Below are positions 1 through 8,149 of a stretch of 29,374 nt of DNA, piece by piece (positions within the stretch are counted from its first letter, which is position 1; each line of letters starts with the position of its first letter). Both the position numbers and the translations under genes were made by a program. The stretch spans positions 1 to 29,374 of IMG/VR virus record IMGVR_UViG_3300005581_000005; one strand, 5' to 3'. Below the pieces are notes generated by a model that was not told the origin of the DNA, searched no databases, and worked only from the letters and a program-made list of their open reading frames with translations. Source of the stretch: a virus.

Positions 1-110
1 TTTAGATTATCACTGAGGCTAGCATATTCTCTGTCAGGTTCTTCACGGAATAAAAAACTGGTATAGGTGCTGATAATCGCGCGACAGTGATTGTCTAAAG
101 GTGTTGTGGC
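1..110. repeat. terminal direct repeat, left copy
   Basis: This 110-base stretch is identical to the last 110 bases of the window (29265-29374). Both copies lie inside the same reading frame of the portal gene, so joining them restores one uninterrupted protein. This is what an assembler leaves at the ends of a circular or circularly permuted molecule. A genuine short terminal repeat is less likely because it would fall inside a coding gene. Confidence 0.95.
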
Positions 111-293
111 TAATCGCTGTGCATATTCTTGTGATGTTTCAGTTTTATATATGGTTAGGTGTTTACCTGTGCGGTATTCTTCACCTCCGAGATAGCTTTC
201 TAGCAAGAACTGCCAGCGGGCTTTGTAATTGTTATATAAGGTATTGGCACTGGCCAATTCATTATAAGCATTCTGTAAGGTGTAATCTGTCAT
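1..293 (-). CDS. portal protein, N-terminal part (continues at 29264)
   Basis: The first 97 or so codons of the portal gene; the rest is at the other end of the window because the sequence was cut inside it. The ATG at 293 is preceded by AAGGA at about 9 nt and lies 25 nt after the terminase stop. The start reads MTDYTLQNAYNELASANTL. Around residues 50-84 a stretch (SQEYAQRLATTPLDNHCR, then SFLFREEP) resembles the N-terminal signature of DUF4055-type phage portals: a repeated-residue, Arg-rich helix before the first wing helices. The full protein is 654 aa across the junction. It would form the dodecameric ring at the capsid vertex through which DNA is packaged and which docks the terminase. 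Its position directly after TerL is the usual one. Confidence 0.9.
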   Translation of the reverse strand, partial: MTDYTLQNAYNELASANTLYNNYKARWQFLLESYLGGEEYRTGKHLTIYKTETSQEYAQRLATTPLDNHCRAIISTYTSFLFREEPDREYASLSDNL

Positions 294-318
294 TGCTACG
301 GTTCCTTGTTATTATAGT

Positions 319-1545
319 TTATCCATGACGCCAACTGGTTGGTTGAACCACATGGCCTATATCTTTTCTGATTGGGAATATATATTCTACCATATATCCC
401 AATGCGTCCATCATATGGTTGTAGTCATTGTCCTTGTCAGGCTGACTAGTTCCCTCTTTGTATGTCTGACGCTCTAATCCTTCTATAGTATATCGGCAAT
501 TAGCACTAATATACAAATGTCTTCGACCATCTCCACTACATAGTCTGCTATTCACAGCATTAATCCTATCACGCACTGGATTATGGCTGTTCAGGCATTT
601 GACTATGAAGCCTGCGTTTTGCAATTGGATAAGATCCGTGCTACCTCCTGCAGAGGTTTTGCGTTGTCTTGCCGCTGGATCAGGGTAAGCCCAGATCTTG
701 CTTCTTGGATATCTCGCACGAACTTCTTCCACTGCTTCTTGGGTGTTAGAAGAATACATTCTGATTTCGTCAATGACATATAAATCATCTCCTCGTCTAA
801 CAGCTATCACTATACTCATTGGTGAAATATTAAAATCCCACCCAGTGTATATAACATCTGTGTTTAAATTTTCAACTTCGCGGACATTGTGTGCCCTGTC
901 AAAGCTATAATATATTCTACCAGCACTATCAACCCAGGTTGCCAAATACTCCTGTTGGAATGTCTTGGCATCTAAATCTTTTTTAGCACTTTCTATTTCT
1001 TCTTCGCTGACCCTACCACCATCTAAGGTAGTATAAGTGAAACTTGCCCAATCATCATTTGTCAAGGCATTGTTGTATATGTCATATGCCCAACTGCTAC
1101 GCCCACCTTTGGGTGTTCCAATAAAGAAAGCGTGTCCTTCTTTATCACTTAGCGTAGGACGCACTGCTGTCCATACATCACCGCTCATATCACCAAACTC
1201 ATCAAACACAGCGAAATCTACTGAAAATCCACGCATACGTTCGCCTGCGTCTGCGGACTTAATGGTTATCTCACTGCCATTGACCAAGGTGATAGTTAAA
1301 TCACTTTCATTAGTCTTAGCAATCCAATTTAGACTATCTAACCTGTCTTTTAACTGTTCCCATACTATGCCTTTACCCTGTCCACGGGTTGGTGCAATAT
1401 ACCAACAGCGACTATTTGGGATACGAGCATACTTGGCCAACTCTCTGATTGCCAAATATGTTTTACCAAACCTACGTCCACATATTGCTGTTCTAAATCT
1501 TTTTGGACTATTGGCGATGACCTTCTGAGCATTACTCAGCGGCAT
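319..1545 (-). CDS. terL: terminase large subunit
   Basis: The ATPase-nuclease motor that pumps DNA into the procapsid and cuts it. From the chosen start (408 aa) it shows a Walker A motif CGRRFGKT (about residues 22-29), Walker B FAVFDEF with catalytic DE at about 115-116, and the coupling motif FFIGTPKG (about 140-147). The C-terminal RNase H-fold nuclease follows, with acidic residues in TGWDF (about 237), YVIDE (about 259) and DYNHMMDALGY (Asp 374 and 380). I chose the ATG at 1545 because it has GGAG 5 nt upstream. An in-frame ATG at 1581 would add 12 residues but has a poor ribosome site. The gene overlaps the TerS end by 14 nt and is followed by the portal gene, so packaging genes form one cluster. 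Confidence 0.95.
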   Translation of the reverse strand: MPLSNAQKVIANSPKRFRTAICGRRFGKTYLAIRELAKYARIPNSRCWYIAPTRGQGKGIVWEQLKDRLDSLNWIAKTNESDLTITLVNGSEITIKSADAGERMRGFSVDFAVFDEFGDMSGDVWTAVRPTLSDKEGHAFFIGTPKGGRSSWAYDIYNNALTNDDWASFTYTTLDGGRVSEEEIESAKKDLDAKTFQQEYLATWVDSAGRIYYSFDRAHNVREVENLNTDVIYTGWDFNISPMSIVIAVRRGDDLYVIDEIRMYSSNTQEAVEEVRARYPRSKIWAYPDPAARQRKTSAGGSTDLIQLQNAGFIVKCLNSHNPVRDRINAVNSRLCSGDGRRHLYISANCRYTIEGLERQTYKEGTSQPDKDNDYNHMMDALGYMVEYIFPIRKDIGHVVQPTSWRHG

Positions 1546-2014
1546 CTTCACTCCATGGTAAAGGTTCTTTACCGTCACCATTGGTTAATCCGTTGTCACT
1601 CATATTCAATAAGTTTTTGGCTAAGAATATCTGAACAGCGGCATTGTTATTATTACAAGCATTCTGTATCATAGCACGGCGAAGTCTTTGGTTAAGCTCA
1701 CTACGGCCTTTGTTGATATAGTCTTGAAAGTTATATTTGAGTGTTTCACGACTTATCTGAAACCAATCACTGATTTCCTGTAGGTCACAACCAAAGCTGG
1801 CTAACTTATAGACTTCATCAGGTGGCACCACTTTCTTATTAGCACCTCTGCCTACTACTAGGCCTTGTCTTTCAACCACACCCCACTTAGGGTTTCTACG
1901 TGGTCGGAATTCCCACTTAGGTGCTAGGCCTTCTTGTATAGGTTCAACACAGGGCAAGTCCTGTTCATAGTCCTTGTCCTCTAGATAGTCTATACTGCTT
2001 TTAATTTCATCCAT
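1532..2014 (-). CDS. terS: terminase small subunit (HTH DNA-binding)
   Basis: A 160-aa protein just upstream of and overlapping TerL, the standard place for the small terminase that recognises phage DNA and loads the motor. Residues about 65-100 form a helix-turn-helix (KLASFGCDLQEISDWFQI, then SRETLKYNF). A helical stretch follows with RRAM and AVQIFLAKNLLNMSD. This arrangement, an HTH followed by a region ending in a -hhhLxKN-hLxM- helix, matches a widespread TerS-like family. The N-terminal 60 residues are acidic, then Arg/Trp-rich. Its ATG shares a base with the stop of the preceding gene (TAATG), so translation is probably coupled. Confidence 0.8.
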   Translation of the reverse strand: MDEIKSSIDYLEDKDYEQDLPCVEPIQEGLAPKWEFRPRRNPKWGVVERQGLVVGRGANKKVVPPDEVYKLASFGCDLQEISDWFQISRETLKYNFQDYINKGRSELNQRLRRAMIQNACNNNNAAVQIFLAKNLLNMSDNGLTNGDGKEPLPWSEDAAE

Positions 2015-2355
2015 TATAGAAATCTTTCCTCAACACGCACTCTAAATCTACGCACATCTGTTGTGCCATCTGTGGTGACCACTGTGTTTTTAATGGTGTA
2101 GGTATTGCCAGCAGTGCCTTTCTGCACTTCAATGTAGGTATGTTTATTAGCATTAGTGATACCATCACTTACTTTGCTCATAGCATTAGCACCATCTCCT
2201 GTGACTGTGCTGATAGTCCATGTGCTGGTGCTGACATTACTACCTGTGCTGAGCCAATCTTCCCAGTCTATGGTGTAGGTTATGATAGCACCTGGATCTT
2301 TGAGTATGTAAGTGCCTACTACATCTTTCTTAAAACCTGATTGTGTTAAAGCCAT
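2014..2355 (-). CDS. small phage structural protein, Ig-like/beta-rich
   Basis: A 113-aa protein with the pattern KDPGAIITYTIDWEDWL near residues 19-33, then STWTIS, and a C-terminus TDVRRFRVRVEERF. I recognise this as a common phage virion-associated family (DP-x-A-x-x-x-YTIDW-x-DWL … STWT … F-x-(I/V)-RV-x-ER). It is usually annotated only as hypothetical or structural and is likely a beta-sandwich. AGGA precedes the ATG by 9 nt. It lies between the giant fibre gene and TerS and is coupled to TerS through TAATG. The precise role (fibre assembly, decoration or connector) is unknown. Confidence 0.7.
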   Translation of the reverse strand: MALTQSGFKKDVVGTYILKDPGAIITYTIDWEDWLSTGSNVSTSTWTISTVTGDGANAMSKVSDGITNANKHTYIEVQKGTAGNTYTIKNTVVTTDGTTDVRRFRVRVEERFL

Positions 2356-2366
2356 AAGTCAATTTC

Positions 2367-5300
2367 CTAAAAAGTTGGTTGGCGATGCTGAGCTAACAGC
2401 ACACCTGTTTCTTGTTCTGGGTGGATCAAAGTTGTTTCTAACCCATCATTGGTGTATATCTTATTTAACTCTCGATCATCTTGAACCAATAATACATTAG
2501 ATTCTACATCATCTGCAACATGTAATACTCTTAATTCTTGTGCTACCTGGATGGTATTTTCTAAATAGAATTCAATTAGTTTACCAGCTGTAAGCACTGT
2601 GTTAAATGCTGACATCGCAACATTACCACGTCGTAGGGCTCGGCCATCAGCTATAACAACACTGGCTAGGCTATTAAGGCTGCTGACTGCATGTCTAGTA
2701 ACTCGACCAGTGACACTGGTGGTGAATGAGCTGGCAATTGCAGCGTTGGCACGGATTCTTTCTTCATATCTACCTTCTGCCACGAGTGTAAAATTAGCTG
2801 ATATCGTGGTCTGTGCTTTGGTAAAGTCATAGGCTAGAGCTGACAAGCTGGTGGTTAATTGTGCAGAGACTATACCTAATACATTGGTAGTTGGATCTGC
2901 TGATATGGTAAACGCACTGACTAGAGCGGCTGAGCCCGTGTTCTTATCAACTGCTGTGAGTGTAGCTGATAATGCACTGTTAATATTGACTTCAGCATAT
3001 TTTATTCTATCTGCTATGGCCGTTAAAGTCACAGCTGATGACAAGGTCACTGTGGCTTTGGTAAAGTCATAACTTGCGGCAGTAAATGCGGAAACCACAG
3101 CAAGATTAGCTGATCCTGGTTTATTATAACTGCCTGTGCTGGTTAAACTTGCTAGCGTGTTGGCTGAGAATTCAGCAAATACCGTTCTATCACCAATAAA
3201 CACAGTGGTAAAACGAGCAAGTATAGGTTGATTACCAGGATCAGGAAGATAATCTAGATCTACAGTTTCTGTAGTAGGTGAATTACCAGACACTAAAGCC
3301 TGTCCAGTAACATTTGCTGAGAATGGATAATCAAACTTTTCATACCAAATTGGTGCGGATAGACTATTATCGGACTTTCGACCTGAATTTGAAAAATCTA
3401 CAAATCCTGTTATAGGACTTGATGAATCATAAAATTCAGCGACTGTGTCATTGACATTATTTGTAATCCATAATTGATTGACCACACCATTGAATCTATT
3501 AGTTAATGTAATGTTACCTGAGCTGTAGTTTCTTGTTGAACCAATGGCTATAGGATTCTCAGCAAAGGTAAATTCATCAAACGTGGGATTATATGTGCCA
3601 GTGGCGGCTAGTATCTGTTCGCCATCTACAAAAATATTTCCAGTGTAGGTGCCAGGATCACCAGTTGTATGATTGACCTGTATGAAATAATGATGCCATT
3701 CCATAGGTAATACACCAGGACTACTTGAGATGCTAAAACTTTCAGCTGTGCCAGCTGTGATATTATATCCTAGGCTAATGCTTGTTGGTGATAATGCTAG
3801 GGTAAATGCATTTTCAAAATTAAATGCAGGACCAGGAGTGCTGAATATTGTGCCACCTGTATAGTCATCACATCTTGCCCAGAAACTCACAGTCATATCA
3901 TCTATAAATTTTTGATTCTGACTACGTGTTTCAATATCATCTAATAGAGCAAAATGATCCGTTCTATCTACATAGACACCAGTGTATGGTGTAGGATTAA
4001 TTGTTAATAGATTATTATTTGTTGCGGCGTTTCTTATCTTACCTGCACTAGCTGATAAATTAGCCGTGACAGTCATATCACTACCTAGACTGCGTATTCT
4101 TGCTCCAGCTGTTAATACTGTGTTAAATGCTGATAGACTAACTGATGCAGGTCTTGTCACAGACATACTGACTGATACTGTAGCTGTTGTGGTTAAACCT
4201 ACAGTAGGTCCAGCAGTATAATTAGCCAGGGCAGATTGTGTGAATGCTGATGCTAATACAGCCGCCGCAGATCTTGATCGATCTCCTACAGTTAATACTG
4301 TATTGAATGCTGACAAACTCACAGCCGCTGATTTGATACGAACTACTGTAGAACTTAAGGTAGCCGCTGTTGATAAATTGCTGTTGGCAAATCTAATCCT
4401 ATCACCAGCACCAACAAGAGTCACAGTTGAGGTTAACGCTGATTCGGCAGATTCTAGTTCAGTTAACGTGGCCTGAATACTAGCTGACACAGTCATTGCC
4501 GCATTGGCATTGATAAATGGTTGACCAAAATAGCCAAATTCTACATAATCAAATTCCACATAGTCAAAGTCACTGAATTCAACAAAGTAATCTTGTTCTA
4601 CATAATTAACATCTACATATCTACTTGTGCCTGTTAAAGGACTAGCAAGGAATGAACTCGCCAGGTTCAACGCGGCCTGTGCGTTAAATGTGCCAGTTAA
4701 TGTGCCATTTATACTTGTCTCTGCTGACAATGATGCCTCACCAGACTGTGTTACACCACTACCAAATACACTTACTGTTCGAGGATTACCGGCTCTTAGT
4801 CCTGAGATAGTAGTCTGTGCAGTAAATGTATTACCAGATCTTAGATATTCAATGACCTTTTCGTTTGGGGTAGCAAGATATAATCTTTGACTTTTATAAT
4901 CCCAACTTAGATCTTGAACTACCTCAGTGGGCAATGTTGCTGGATTGCTAAGTTTAGTATAGGTAGTGCCACTGACATGATATAAGGTTATATAAGGCGT
5001 GTTTTCATGACCAACAGCTAGAATACCACCGTCAGGACTATATGCCACACATAGACTATTACCTGTGGGCAAGTTAGCTGGATTGGCAATTTTGGTTAAG
5101 GTGTCACCAGATCTTGAATATATGGTAACATAAGGCGTGAAATCATGTGCAACAGCTATGTTGCCAGTAGAGCTTATACTAACTCCATAACCAGGACCTG
5201 TGGGTAACGCGGCTGGATCCGTTAATTTTGTGTAGACATTACCTGATCTATTATACGCATGCAGGTATGGTGAGACCTCAAACGCTGCGGCTAGACTTGA

Positions 5301-5708
5301 ATTATCCGCGTTCCATACCACATCATTCCAACCATCTAATGAACTCAATGTGGTTTTTGTGTAAGTATTACCTGTGCCTCTATAGAATACATCTAAATCA
5401 CCATGACCTATGGCTAACCGAGAGCTGTCAGAACTCCAGGCTAGGGCATGAGTTGTTGATGAGACTTGAGTAAATGTGTGATTAGTAAATGTGTTACTGG
5501 CAAATTCACCTATGGTTACTTCCTGACCTGAACCACTACCTTGTGCAACTGCTAGTAAGTTACCATCACCGCTCCAACGCACACGATTAACTCTTCGTAT
5601 GTTTACGCTGATGTTAGCCGCAGGTGTATAGGTATTACCAGAAATCGTGTAGGTTTGAACTAGGTCATCATTAGTTCCATAGCCAATACTTATTAGACGA
5701 TTAGCCAT
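2367..5708 (-). CDS. giant tail fibre/adhesin: beta-propeller, LamG-like domain, repeats
   Basis: A 1113-aa mosaic protein, probably the receptor-binding or side fibre. Residues about 1-315 hold six to seven WD40-like repeats of about 45 aa with the phrase (Y/S)(S/N)xDxxxLAVGH followed by YTKLSNPATLPT, consistent with a beta-propeller. Residues about 362-395 form an aromatic/acidic linker with repeated FDYVE. Residues about 575-770 look like a LamG/concanavalin-type lectin domain (MTVSFWARCD, WHHYFIQV, NIFVDGEQI, NQLWITN). Before and after it run Ala/Ser/Thr-rich beta repeats, including three copies of SAFNTVLTxG (about 465, 524 and 1032). The C-terminal 65 residues are charged and free of repeats. 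AGGAG sits 8 nt before the ATG and two hairpins lie just upstream. No peptidase or enzymatic motif was recognised. Confidence 0.8.
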   Translation of the reverse strand: MANRLISIGYGTNDDLVQTYTISGNTYTPAANISVNIRRVNRVRWSGDGNLLAVAQGSGSGQEVTIGEFASNTFTNHTFTQVSSTTHALAWSSDSSRLAIGHGDLDVFYRGTGNTYTKTTLSSLDGWNDVVWNADNSSLAAAFEVSPYLHAYNRSGNVYTKLTDPAALPTGPGYGVSISSTGNIAVAHDFTPYVTIYSRSGDTLTKIANPANLPTGNSLCVAYSPDGGILAVGHENTPYITLYHVSGTTYTKLSNPATLPTEVVQDLSWDYKSQRLYLATPNEKVIEYLRSGNTFTAQTTISGLRAGNPRTVSVFGSGVTQSGEASLSAETSINGTLTGTFNAQAALNLASSFLASPLTGTSRYVDVNYVEQDYFVEFSDFDYVEFDYVEFGYFGQPFINANAAMTVSASIQATLTELESAESALTSTVTLVGAGDRIRFANSNLSTAATLSSTVVRIKSAAVSLSAFNTVLTVGDRSRSAAAVLASAFTQSALANYTAGPTVGLTTTATVSVSMSVTRPASVSLSAFNTVLTAGARIRSLGSDMTVTANLSASAGKIRNAATNNNLLTINPTPYTGVYVDRTDHFALLDDIETRSQNQKFIDDMTVSFWARCDDYTGGTIFSTPGPAFNFENAFTLALSPTSISLGYNITAGTAESFSISSSPGVLPMEWHHYFIQVNHTTGDPGTYTGNIFVDGEQILAATGTYNPTFDEFTFAENPIAIGSTRNYSSGNITLTNRFNGVVNQLWITNNVNDTVAEFYDSSSPITGFVDFSNSGRKSDNSLSAPIWYEKFDYPFSANVTGQALVSGNSPTTETVDLDYLPDPGNQPILARFTTVFIGDRTVFAEFSANTLASLTSTGSYNKPGSANLAVVSAFTAASYDFTKATVTLSSAVTLTAIADRIKYAEVNINSALSATLTAVDKNTGSAALVSAFTISADPTTNVLGIVSAQLTTSLSALAYDFTKAQTTISANFTLVAEGRYEERIRANAAIASSFTTSVTGRVTRHAVSSLNSLASVVIADGRALRRGNVAMSAFNTVLTAGKLIEFYLENTIQVAQELRVLHVADDVESNVLLVQDDRELNKIYTNDGLETTLIHPEQETGVLLAQHRQPTF
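2590..2614. repeat. fibre-gene repeat, copy 1 (encodes SAFNTVLTAG)
   Basis: One of three imperfect copies of a 25-base unit (others at 4111-4135 and 4291-4315) in the giant fibre gene. On the plus strand they share the core GTTAAATGCTGA or a close variant. On the coding strand they specify SAFNTVLT followed by Ala/Val-Gly. They mark internal duplication of a beta-repeat module. Confidence 0.7.
4111..4135. repeat. fibre-gene repeat, copy 2
   Basis: Second copy of the 25-base unit described at 2590-2614. It encodes the same SAFNTVLTAG peptide ahead of a short basic turn (ARIRS). Confidence 0.7.
4291..4315. repeat. fibre-gene repeat, copy 3
   Basis: Third copy of the 25-base unit, encoding SAFNTVLTVG ahead of DRSRS. 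It is 180 nt (exactly 60 codons) from copy 2, which points to an in-frame tandem module duplication. Confidence 0.7.
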
Positions 5709-5732
5709 GACCTAGACTCCTAGGAGGTGAGT

Positions 5733-5757
5733 ATGGCAGTGCCAAGGACACTGCCAT
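5733..5757 (-). promoter_or_regulatory. 9-bp hairpin in leader of giant fibre gene
   Basis: ATGGCAGTG and CACTGCCAT form a perfect 9-bp stem with a 7-nt loop. It ends about 8 nt upstream of the AGGAG site of the 1113-aa fibre gene. There is no T-run after it on the minus strand, so it is not a standard terminator. An mRNA processing or stability element, or a modulator of translation, is possible. Confidence 0.6.
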
Positions 5758-5785
5758 GAGATTAATTCTAGCGGTAGTCAGCACG

Positions 5786-5808
5786 GCCGTTCCCTCAGTT
5801 GGGACGGC
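5786..5808 (-). promoter_or_regulatory. GC-rich hairpin after gp80-like gene
   Basis: GCCGT and CCC on one side pair with GGG and ACGGC on the other, with one bulged base and a 6-nt loop. It begins two bases after the stop codon of the 136-aa gp80-like gene. No U-tract follows. Together with the hairpin at 5733-5757 it fills the 102-nt gap at 5709-5810 and may protect or separate the upstream mRNA. Confidence 0.5.
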
Positions 5809-5810
5809 GA

Positions 5811-6221
5811 TTACGCTAGACTTACAGTGACGTTATTGCTGACGAACTGTAGAGTATCGCCTGTTTCAATTAATTTAGCTGTGGTTAGATTACCGTAGAA
5901 TAAGACATTATTGCTGCCTTCAGTATCACCATCTAAGATAGCGATAGCTGTGACTGTGCCCCATTCAGCTGTAGCCGCATCAAAAGTCACAGTAGCTGAA
6001 TTGCTAGCTGATCCTGATGCCGCGTTGCCAAATGTCACTGCCTTGCGAGCGTAAGCTGTGCCTGATGTTGAAATCTCATCAGTTAATGTGCCTGCTTCTA
6101 AATTGCCTAAGGCATTGTTTTTGAACAAGCCAATGAATAAACCACTTGGTTGCGTAAAACTTGCATTACGCAAGGTGTGATCTAATACCTTGTTCTCTAA
6201 ATAATTACTTGCTGCTGACAT
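5811..6221 (-). CDS. gp80-like phage tail fibre/virion protein
   Basis: A 136-aa protein with the family pattern NYLENKVLDHTLRNASF, then LFIGLFKN, AYARKAVTFG, SNSATVTFDAA, WGTVTAIAILDG, NVLFYGNLTTAK, GDTLQF. I recognise this order (…NYLExxLLDHxL…LYVGLF…YARxxVTF…ADWGTVTxxxIxD…LLFxGxLxxxKxVxxGDxxxF…) as a very common phage protein family labelled tail fibre or gp80. It is a compact beta fold found next to fibre and adhesin genes, as here. AGGAG precedes the ATG by 8 nt. The exact position in the virion is not established by sequence. Confidence 0.8.
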   Translation of the reverse strand: MSAASNYLENKVLDHTLRNASFTQPSGLFIGLFKNNALGNLEAGTLTDEISTSGTAYARKAVTFGNAASGSASNSATVTFDAATAEWGTVTAIAILDGDTEGSNNVLFYGNLTTAKLIETGDTLQFVSNNVTVSLA

Positions 6222-6235
6222 GGTTGTGTCTCCTG

Positions 6236-6436
6236 TTAAATTATTTCATAATCCAATACATATTCTGTAGGTTTTACTGTATTGAATCTGTCAATTAGAT
6301 CCTGGTAATCACCAGCATCTGCTCGTTCATAAGTCAACTCGTGGTCAACCTGTGAAATTGTATATCCTAATTGCGCTGCTGATCCTAGGAATGGTGCTGG
6401 ACTCTGCTCAGTTGTTAATTTTAATAATAGTGCCAT
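6236..6436 (-). CDS. small unknown protein in fibre cluster
   Basis: A 66-aa protein beginning MALLLKLTTEQSPAPFLGSA, with an acidic, Tyr-rich second half (VDHELTYERADAGDYQDL). I do not recognise a family. The strong AGGAG site 5-6 nt before the ATG and the tight spacing (8 nt after the LamG-like gene, 14 nt before the gp80-like gene) support it as real. By position it is probably an accessory or chaperone of the fibre set. Confidence 0.65.
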   Translation of the reverse strand: MALLLKLTTEQSPAPFLGSAAQLGYTISQVDHELTYERADAGDYQDLIDRFNTVKPTEYVLDYEII

Positions 6437-6444
6437 CTCTGCTC

Positions 6445-7176
6445 CTACTGTGTTGGGAATGCCGCTGTGGGTGCGGTAAAATTGCCTGTGTATCTTGCCA
6501 CACCATTGGTAAATCTAATATCGTCCATAAAGCCTGTGAAATAGTTAGCTGGGCTTGCTCCACCACCACTGCTAGGATGCACATAACTACTAATTGATAG
6601 ATTACGTGTGGTTGATGGCGCACCAGTTAAGGTCTGTGTGGAACCAATCTGTGTGCCATCTTTAAACACACGCACATCACTTCCACTTCTGGTCACAGCT
6701 AGGTGTTGCCAGACGTTAATGGTTAGACTGGTTCCTGTGTTGTGCTCAACATTTAAACCTACGCCATCTAGGTCCATCTCGATCTTGATACTATTGCCAG
6801 TGTTGTGATATAGTAGAGCAATACCATTTGCGCCATATCCCATGAGTGTTGGGAAATCACTCAGAGTAGTTGGATATAACCAGGCTTCCCAGGTAAAGTC
6901 ACCACTGGGCTGTAGGTCTGCTGTATATGTATATCCTAAATAGTCATTTCCATCAAATTTAAGACTGGTAGAATGCCATTTGGTCTGTGTGTTGCTGTAA
7001 TCAACATCTTGATTGGTAGCTGGTGTGCGACCATTTCCACTAGAGTCTACTATGGTAGTTGAACCATTAGCTTGTCCACCTTGTAATAGTAGTTCCACGC
7101 TGGCAAAATTGGGATCTGTAGGTCCAGTGACCTGAGGCCTGGTGCTGGCAAACAACATCTGTTGGATACCACTCAT
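6445..7176 (-). CDS. LamG/concanavalin-like tail adhesin
   Basis: A 243-aa protein, almost all of it one laminin-G-like (LamG_3/concanavalin A-like) domain. The signs are: DSSGNGRT near residue 44, SLKFDGNDYL near 71, DFTWEAWLYP near 92, WQHLAVTRSG near 155, VRVFKDGTQIGS near 168, and the classic closing strand GFMDDIRFTNGVARYTGNFT near 213. Such domains bind carbohydrate, so a role in recognising host surface sugars is likely. It starts one base after the stop of the upstream fibre gene and has no ribosome site of its own, so translation is probably coupled. A second, more diverged LamG-like domain is inside the 1113-aa fibre protein. Confidence 0.8.
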   Translation of the reverse strand: MSGIQQMLFASTRPQVTGPTDPNFASVELLLQGGQANGSTTIVDSSGNGRTPATNQDVDYSNTQTKWHSTSLKFDGNDYLGYTYTADLQPSGDFTWEAWLYPTTLSDFPTLMGYGANGIALLYHNTGNSIKIEMDLDGVGLNVEHNTGTSLTINVWQHLAVTRSGSDVRVFKDGTQIGSTQTLTGAPSTTRNLSISSYVHPSSGGGASPANYFTGFMDDIRFTNGVARYTGNFTAPTAAFPTQ

Positions 7177-7177
7177 A

Positions 7178-8113
7178 TTAGCTTACTCCGTTGCCGTTGA
7201 TAAACCAATTGTTAGTGCCAACTTTCATTATGGTAGCCGCACCGTATGTTGTGACAGTTCTATTTGCGCTGGTGGCATTACCTGCTAACCATAGGTTGCC
7301 ACCAGTGGGAGCTGTGATGGTGAGGTTGCCTGTGCTTTGGTTTATAAAACTTACCACCGTGCCAATTTCAAATGCCACATTGGCATTGGTTGGAATAGTA
7401 ATAGTCAATGGTGCTAGGCTGGTATCTAGATAGTGTTTACCGGCATCTGTTAATGCTAGAGTTACATTGCCTGCTGTGACCTGTGGAACATCTCTGTAAC
7501 CAATAGCAAAACCTGCGGTATTGGCTGTGACATTACCTGTGAATGTAGCTGATGTGCCTGTGACAGTGCCTGAGAATGTGGCCGCACCTGTTGAACTGTT
7601 GACTTTGAATAAGTCAGCACCTGTGCCATTGCTAAATGCTAGAGTTGATCCTGAGCTTAACAAGTCTACTAGTTTGATATTACCACCTAGACTGTAAAAG
7701 AAAGCATCACCTGGGAATACTGTTAGACCCAATCCACTTAGATTGAATCCTGGACCACCTAGTCCAATACCAGCTGTGTAAGTTGGTGAACCTAGGGTGC
7801 CGCCTGTTTTGAATGTGATTTCACTGGCTACTGGTCCTGAGGCAGTGTTTGAATTGAATACTGTGGTGCCTAATACACCAGCGTTGGCCTGTTGTGTGAC
7901 TGAACTGTTCCAATTTTGTGCACCAAGGAAATAATTGCCATTAACAGTTAGATTACCACCTAGAGTTGGTGCAGTATCTACGCTGACATTGGCTATACCT
8001 AGTAGTGCGTCTAGGTTTTTAAAATTGGTGTCCATCTCCGCAAAGGTTAAAGCACTGGCTTTGGTAGTGCCTAGGGTAGGCGTAAGTGTTCTAAGGGTTA
8101 GATTTGCTGGCAT
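7178..8113 (-). CDS. tail fibre protein
   Basis: A 311-aa protein. The N-terminal phrase LTLRTLTPTLGTTKASALTF followed by AEMDTNFKNLDALLG is typical of virion-attachment ends of aquatic phage fibres. A long Gly/Thr/Asn-rich beta region follows (GGNLTVNGNYFLG, ATFSGTVTGTSATFTGNVT). A C-terminal region with LTITIPTNANVAFEIGT and VSFINQSTGNLTITAP resembles a common fibre tip repeat. No catalytic domain is seen. AGGA precedes the ATG by about 7 nt. The coding strand is rich in CTAG (see findings). Confidence 0.75.
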   Translation of the reverse strand: MPANLTLRTLTPTLGTTKASALTFAEMDTNFKNLDALLGIANVSVDTAPTLGGNLTVNGNYFLGAQNWNSSVTQQANAGVLGTTVFNSNTASGPVASEITFKTGGTLGSPTYTAGIGLGGPGFNLSGLGLTVFPGDAFFYSLGGNIKLVDLLSSGSTLAFSNGTGADLFKVNSSTGAATFSGTVTGTSATFTGNVTANTAGFAIGYRDVPQVTAGNVTLALTDAGKHYLDTSLAPLTITIPTNANVAFEIGTVVSFINQSTGNLTITAPTGGNLWLAGNATSANRTVTTYGAATIMKVGTNNWFINGNGVS

Positions 8114-8149
8114 TTGTTATTCCTATAATTATAGTCCAGGAGTCATCGA

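Noticed and set aside
1037-1528. 163-codon open frame on the plus strand
   Set aside because: It is a shadow of TerL on the opposite strand; no ribosome site, no recognisable protein, and every supported gene is on the minus strand.
4111-4315. Regular repeats resembling a short array
   Set aside because: They are coding repeats in phase with the fibre gene, differ between copies and have no constant-length spacers, so not a CRISPR.
6408-6623. 71-codon minus-strand frame overlapping the LamG-like gene
   Set aside because: It overlaps the C-terminus of the LamG-like gene and the following small gene in another frame, and has His/Gln-rich unstructured sequence without a ribosome site.
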